A stretch of DNA of 5,007 bases, taken from Prochlorococcus sp. AG-686-P16. Lineage in GTDB: Bacteria; Cyanobacteriota; Cyanobacteriia; PCC-6307; Cyanobiaceae. Of this stretch, positions 1-5,007 are shown piece by piece; the first letter of the stretch is position 1, and each line of letters starts with the position of its first letter. The position numbers were made by a program, and so were the translations under genes. The stretch lies in NCBI GenBank assembly GCA_003208695.1, contig QCVY01000052.1, positions 1-5,007 on the forward strand, given 5' to 3'. The notes under the pieces are model-generated. The model was given only the letters and a program-made list of their open reading frames with translations. It searched no databases and had not been told where the DNA came from.

Positions 1-116
1 GACAACAAAATGTAAATATTAATTTTGTCACCTTAGGTCGATCGGTATCTCAGATTCTTTTTTTTAAGAATTTCAGTTTCTAAGTTTTTTCTAGGTCACA
101 CCCATCATTTTTTCCT
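1..116 (+). other. 16S-23S internal transcribed spacer, part before tRNA-Ile
   Basis: This is the proximal part of the 16S-23S spacer. The 3' end of 16S, with its anti-Shine-Dalgarno CCUCC, is not in the window, so the 16S gene ends upstream. The stretch is AT-rich and non-coding and holds two visible hairpins. In the first, 5-11 (acaaaat) pairs with 22-28 (attttgt). In the second, 54-59 (attctt) pairs with 66-71 (aagaat) around a loop of six T. A near-direct repeat, cttaggtc (32-39) and ctaggtc (91-97), flanks the second hairpin. The block from about 31 to 116 looks like the conserved marine Prochlorococcus/Synechococcus spacer as I remember it. The hairpins probably belong to precursor folding or 16S processing, which is inference. 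Confidence 0.85.
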
Positions 117-190
<74 letters not shown>

Positions 191-202
191 TATCTCTATG
201 TT

Positions 203-275
203 GGGGGTATAGCTCAGTTGGTAGAGCGCCTGCTTTGCAAGCAGGATGTCAGCGGTTCGAGTCCGCTTACCTCCA
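203..275 (+). tRNA. trnA: tRNA-Ala (anticodon UGC)
   Basis: A complete 73-nt cloverleaf is present. The acceptor stem 203-209 (gggggta) pairs with 268-274 (tacctcc), and A275 is the discriminator base. The third acceptor pair is G205 with T272, which is the G3:U70 wobble known as the main identity signal for alanyl-tRNA synthetase. The anticodon stem is 229-233 (cctgc) with 241-245 (gcagg), and TGC lies at 236-238 in the loop. The T arm is agcgg-ttcgagt-ccgct. CCA is not encoded, since ctg follows A275. The gene is co-transcribed with rRNA, and only 12 nt (191-202) separate it from tRNA-Ile. Confidence 0.98.
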
Positions 276-391
276 CTGAATACCGCCTCTAACATTTTGT
301 AAAAGAGGAAAATTATTTTGAGAGGTGTCCTAATTTGCTCTGAGCGAATCTAGCTTCCTATTTAATCCAATAAATAAGATGCTGGACTCAT

Positions 392-405
392 TGAATCTTT
401 ATTCA
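392..405 (+). promoter_or_regulatory. Candidate box B-like hairpin before box A
   Basis: Five perfect base pairs, tgaat (392-396) with attca (401-405), close a four-base loop, cttt. The hairpin ends 11 nt before the box A element. A hairpin (box B) just ahead of box A is the usual arrangement of the antitermination site in bacterial rRNA leaders and spacers. The stem is short and mostly A-T, so it could also be chance in AT-rich spacer. The role is inferred from position only. Confidence 0.3.
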
Positions 406-416
406 TTGTTTTCAGA

Positions 417-437
417 GAACCTTGACAACTGCATAGA
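417..437 (+). promoter_or_regulatory. Spacer box A element / 5' arm of pre-23S processing stem
   Basis: Bases 417-436 read gaaccttgacaactgcatag, which matches the conserved element called box A or antiterminator in cyanobacterial 16S-23S spacers. It is complementary to 3455-3475 in the 23S-5S spacer. Of 21 possible pairs, 20 form, and the exception is C426 opposite C3466. The same bases may therefore serve in Nus-factor antitermination while nascent, and later as the 5' strand of the long stem that RNase III-type enzymes cut to free 23S. The complementarity is seen directly. The processing role is inferred from rRNA operons in general. Confidence 0.75.
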
Positions 438-542
438 TTATTTTTGAAGACAATAAGCATCTTAATGATGCAGATTTATTATTTGTGCGAATGCATTAAA
501 TAACAATTCTATTAAGCTGATGCTTCAATTATTGAAGTTATT

Positions 543-3418
<2,876 letters not shown>

Positions 3419-3481
3419 ATAAACTTAATTTATTGTTTTTAATTTATATAATTTTCTATGCAGTTCTCAAGGTTCATACTA
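3419..3481 (+). other. 23S-5S transcribed spacer with complement of box A
   Basis: This 63-nt spacer is very AT-rich at first and then carries 3455-3475 (core ctatgcagttctcaaggttc, 3456-3475), the reverse complement of the spacer box A at 417-437 with a single mismatch. It thus supplies the 3' arm of the pre-23S processing stem. Just after 23S, taaactt (3420-3426) can also pair imperfectly with aagtta (535-540), extending the terminal 23S helix. There is no tRNA or ORF in it. Confidence 0.75.
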
Positions 3482-3600
3482 TCCTGGTGTTCATGGCGAT
3501 GTGGAACCACTCCGATCCATCTCGAACTCGGTTGTGAAACGCATCAGCGGCGAAAATATTTAGGGGGTAGCCCCTTGAGAAAATAGCTCAATGCCAGGTA
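3482..3600 (+). rRNA. rrf: 5S ribosomal RNA
   Basis: This RNA of about 119 nt shows the standard 5S pattern. The terminal helix uses cctgg (3483-3487) with ccagg (3594-3598). The conserved central segment ccatctcgaactcgg is at 3518-3532, followed by gaaacg and the distal helix with the ggggtagcccc motif. The ends are estimated by analogy, within about two bases. It is the last gene of the rRNA operon, 63 nt after 23S and 10 nt before the terminator stem, so it is co-transcribed and trimmed from the same precursor. It binds ribosomal proteins of the central protuberance of the 50S subunit. Confidence 0.96.
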
Positions 3601-3610
3601 AAATATTTTA

Positions 3611-3647
3611 AAGGGTTTACTTTTTTTAAAGTAAACCCTTTTTTATT
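3611..3647 (+). terminator. Intrinsic terminator of the rRNA operon, shared with convergent mutM
   Basis: A perfect 13-bp stem, 3611-3623 (aagggtttacttt) with 3628-3640 (aaagtaaaccctt), closes a four-T loop. It is followed by a T-rich tail, 3639-3648 (ttttttattt). The stem starts 10 nt after 5S, the expected place to end rRNA transcription. Read on the - strand, the same hairpin follows the mutM stop (3643-3645), which lies in the T-tail. The - strand tail is T-rich but broken by As (ttaaaatattt), so termination in that direction is likely weaker. Two-way use is inferred. Confidence 0.9.
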
Positions 3648-4521
3648 TCTGACATTTACGACACCAATGTGTACTTCTTCCTGAAATCTTTTGTCTTTCA
3701 ATTAAATTTTTGCATTTACGACATTGCTTACCAGTTCTTCTATAAACATTAGTTTGTAATCCGAAATTTCCATTTTCTCCTTCTAAGTCTCTAAAGTCAC
3801 TAAAAGTAGTTCCGCCTGCACCAATACTTTTTTTTAAAACCTCGACGATTGCTATTTTTAGTTTTTTTAATTCATTTTCTTTAATTGTTTTAGCCTCCCT
3901 AAAAGGCGATATACCAGCTGAAAAAAGACTTTCATCTGCATATATATTTCCTATTCCGGCTACGATTGTTTGATCTAATAAAATTGATTTTATAGATCTT
4001 GTTTTGTTTGAAATTACTTTTGTCAGATAACTAATATTAAAATTTCCTGAGAATGGCTCAGGTCCTAATGAGCCTAAACCTTTAATAATCTTGTTTGGTA
4101 ATAAACCGTCTCTTACCCACCACATTTGCCCAAAACTCCTTACATCAATATATCTAAGCTCATTATTGTTTTTATCAAAAAGCCTAACCCTTGTATGTTT
4201 ACAAGGGTTAGTAAGAATATTATTAAAAGTGAAATAACCAGTCATTCTTAAATGAACGACTAGGACCCCATTGTTTGCAAATGATATTTCATTTGCATCA
4301 ATATTATTACTCTCATTCTTTTTAAGTTCCGCGATTAAATATTTTCCTCGTCTATTCCATTTATATATAAGTGAGTTATGAAGACCTTCAATAAAGTCTT
4401 TTTTATCGATGGGATACGCAACAGTTGACTCTCTACAGATTTCAACCTTTTTGATAATAAAATTCTTGAGTTTTTGTTCTAAACCTTTTCTAACAGTCTC
4501 AACTTCTGGTAACTCAGGCAA
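3643..4521 (-). CDS. mutM: Formamidopyrimidine-DNA glycosylase (Fpg/MutM), TTG start
   Basis: This is base-excision repair glycosylase/AP lyase, which removes 8-oxoguanine and formamidopyrimidines from DNA and then nicks the abasic site. The 292-residue protein begins MPELPEVETVRKG. Pro2 is the Schiff-base nucleophile and Glu3 the general acid, and Lys60 in RRGKYL matches E. coli Lys57. Met93 (HLRMTG), Arg128 and Phe130 (DVRSFG) fit the void-filling residues. GIGNIYADE (189-197) holds Asn192 of the helix-two-turn-helix. The C-terminal zinc finger uses Cys267, Cys270, Cys287 and Cys290, with DNA-contacting Arg282. It is about 23 residues longer than E. coli Fpg, partly from a Lys/Asn-rich loop near 68-84. 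The start is TTG (4519-4521): there is no in-frame ATG or GTG between it and an in-frame upstream TAG, and catalysis needs Pro directly after Met. It begins 4 nt after the psaE stop, so co-transcription and translational coupling are likely. Upstream purines (gagaaag) could be a weak ribosome binding site. Confidence 0.97.
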   Translation of the reverse strand: MPELPEVETVRKGLEQKLKNFIIKKVEICRESTVAYPIDKKDFIEGLHNSLIYKWNRRGKYLIAELKKNESNNIDANEISFANNGVLVVHLRMTGYFTFNNILTNPCKHTRVRLFDKNNNELRYIDVRSFGQMWWVRDGLLPNKIIKGLGSLGPEPFSGNFNISYLTKVISNKTRSIKSILLDQTIVAGIGNIYADESLFSAGISPFREAKTIKENELKKLKIAIVEVLKKSIGAGGTTFSDFRDLEGENGNFGLQTNVYRRTGKQCRKCKNLIERQKISGRSTHWCRKCQK

Positions 4522-4525
4522 ATTT

Positions 4526-4735
4526 CTAAGCTTTCTCTAATTCACTTTCTGAAAAATTATTAGTATTTGCTCCTCCATCAGTTCCACTTATGCCTGCATA
4601 ATTTACCTTATCAAATCTTACAACACAGTTATACTTTATTCCGGTTGTATCGACTGAAGCAACTTTACCAATTTCATTGTACCAGTATGACTCTGGTCTT
4701 TTAACTCTTACAAGATCTCCTCTTGAAATTGCCAT
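4526..4735 (-). CDS. psaE: Photosystem I reaction centre subunit IV (PsaE)
   Basis: This is the small stromal/cytoplasmic-side subunit of photosystem I. It helps dock ferredoxin (or flavodoxin) and supports cyclic electron flow and PsaC/PsaD assembly. The 69-residue product matches PsaE along its whole length. It starts MAISRGDLVRVKRPESYWYN, followed by GKVASVD, VVRFDKVNY (36-46), SGTDGG and the conserved NTNNF (57-61) near the C-terminus. Arg40 aligns with Synechocystis Arg39, reported to matter for ferredoxin binding. The family is an SH3-like beta barrel with no transmembrane segment, and none is seen here. Length is normal for a short-tailed cyanobacterial PsaE. The ATG (4733-4735) gives the canonical N-terminus. 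No Shine-Dalgarno sequence precedes it; the leader is just AT-rich. It is followed after 4 nt by mutM and preceded by an 80-nt gap that probably contains its promoter. Confidence 0.98.
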   Translation of the reverse strand: MAISRGDLVRVKRPESYWYNEIGKVASVDTTGIKYNCVVRFDKVNYAGISGTDGGANTNNFSESELEKA

Positions 4736-4777
4736 TAATTTAGATTTAACTAATAAGACAATACTTCAAAAAGGATA

Positions 4778-4806
4778 TTTATAGAAAAATTATTCACAGA
4801 TATTAA
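4778..4806 (-). promoter_or_regulatory. Candidate promoter for psaE-mutM
   Basis: On the - strand, TATAAA (4778-4783) is five of six to the bacterial -10 consensus. TTAATA (4801-4806), 17 nt upstream, is four of six to the -35. A start just downstream would give a psaE leader of roughly 35-40 nt. The position in the 80-nt gap before psaE fits, but such AT-rich DNA produces TATAAA-like hexamers often, so this is a tentative call without transcript data. Confidence 0.35.
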
Positions 4807-4818
4807 TCAAAACGATTA
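4804..4818 (-). repeat. Small inverted repeat at the end of the upstream gene
   Basis: A perfect 5-bp inverted repeat, taatc (4804-4808) and gatta (4814-4818), has a 5-base centre and overlaps the stop codon of the partial upstream gene. On the - strand the RNA could form a weak A-U hairpin. There is no T-run after it, so it is not a convincing terminator. It overlaps the candidate -35 of psaE and might equally be a protein-binding site or chance. Confidence 0.25.
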
Positions 4819-5007
4819 GCAGAAATCATTTATTAGATTTTTTTCAAATTCTTCTTTTGCAGGAATCCAACCTCTCCATTTTCTTCCGGGAATTCTTACG
4901 TCTAAATCTTTTGTCTCACATTTTATAGAGATAATAACTTTTTTATTATTTTGATTTAGAGCATTCAAAAATTTTCTTCCACGTTCTTCTTCTAATTCAG
5001 TTTGTTG
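4816..5007 (-). CDS. Unidentified protein, C-terminal 63 residues (gene runs off the right edge)
   Basis: This reading frame on the - strand is open from the window edge to a TAA at 4816-4818. The 63 residues begin QQTELEEERGRKFLNALNQN, continue with KKVIISIKC and then DLDVRIPGRKWRGWIPA, and end INDFC. I do not recognise the family. The visible part is hydrophilic, with an acidic/basic charged start, a short beta-like hydrophobic strand (VIISI, 24-28), and a compact basic, Trp-rich motif, PGRKWRGWIP (40-49). There is no membrane segment in this part. Codon use is AT-rich like mutM and psaE, and an open frame with sensible composition over 63 codons of such AT-rich DNA supports a real gene. 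It has the same orientation as psaE with an 80-nt gap, so it may be a separate transcript. Start, full length and function cannot be judged here. Confidence 0.75.
   Translation of the reverse strand, partial: QQTELEEERGRKFLNALNQNNKKVIISIKCETKDLDVRIPGRKWRGWIPAKEEFEKNLINDFC

Larger units (their letters stand above)
276..542 (+). other. 16S-23S internal transcribed spacer, part between tRNA-Ala and 23S
   Basis: This AT-rich non-coding spacer forms the 5' flank of pre-23S RNA. Several hairpins can be drawn. One pairs 284-290 (cgcctct) with 321-327 (agaggtg), with an alternative 5-bp pairing of 286-290 with 304-308. Others are 392-405 (tgaat-cttt-attca), 457-471 (gcatc-ttaat-gatgc), about 479-503 (ttattt...aaataa with an inner tgc-gaat-gca), and 523-537 (cttcaa-tta-ttgaag). 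The cyanobacterial box A element lies at 417-436. Bases 541-550 (ttggtcaagc) are the 5' side of the terminal 23S helix, so the mature 23S begins at about 543. No protein-coding gene is seen. Confidence 0.85.

Noticed and set aside
39..44. cgatcg palindrome in the spacer as a HIP1 element
   Set aside because: HIP1 is the octamer gcgatcgc; here the flanking bases are t and g, so it does not match. A six-base palindrome alone is not informative.
490..497. aatgcatt palindrome as a protein-binding site
   Set aside because: It is an 8-base palindrome in AT-rich DNA and is better explained as part of the hairpin at about 479-503 in transcribed spacer.
4804..4818. Hairpin at the end of the partial gene as an intrinsic terminator
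   Set aside because: The stem is only 5 bp and mostly A-U, and no T-run follows on the - strand. It is kept only as a low-confidence inverted repeat.

Overview
The window comes from a marine picocyanobacterium, most likely Prochlorococcus and probably a low-GC (high-light-type) strain. Four things point there. The 16S-23S spacer carries tRNA-Ile(GAU) and tRNA-Ala(UGC). The 23S and 5S rRNAs are clearly cyanobacterial. The neighbouring protein genes are very AT-rich. Finally, there is a psaE (photosystem I) gene directly upstream of mutM. The genus call is by recognition, not by a database search.

Layout. On the + strand, 1-3600 is the distal part of an rRNA operon. It runs from the 16S-23S spacer (the 16S end is outside the window) through tRNA-Ile (117-190), tRNA-Ala (203-275), the spacer with the cyanobacterial 'box A' (417-436), 23S rRNA (about 543-3418) and a short spacer to 5S rRNA (3482-3600). 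A strong hairpin terminator follows at 3611-3647. On the - strand, running toward the rRNA operon, are the 3' end of an unidentified gene (4816-5007, cut by the window edge), psaE (4526-4735) and mutM (3643-4521). The last two sit 4 bases apart and are probably one transcript. The mutM stop codon lies in the T-tail of the rRNA terminator, so the two units converge on one shared hairpin.

How it works together. The rRNA operon yields a single precursor. The sequences flanking 23S are complementary to each other (box A at 417-437 with 3455-3475, and 541-550 with 3409-3418), as expected for the double-stranded stem from which 23S is cut out. The - strand genes encode PsaE, which docks ferredoxin on photosystem I, and Fpg/MutM, which removes oxidised purines from DNA. 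MutM must start at a TTG codon.

I see no mobile element, CRISPR array, phage gene or new defence or biosynthetic system here. The region is essentially core genome. The points most worth a second look are the forced TTG start and tight coupling of mutM to psaE, the shared convergent terminator, the long-range 23S-flanking inverted repeat, and the unidentified partial gene at the right edge.
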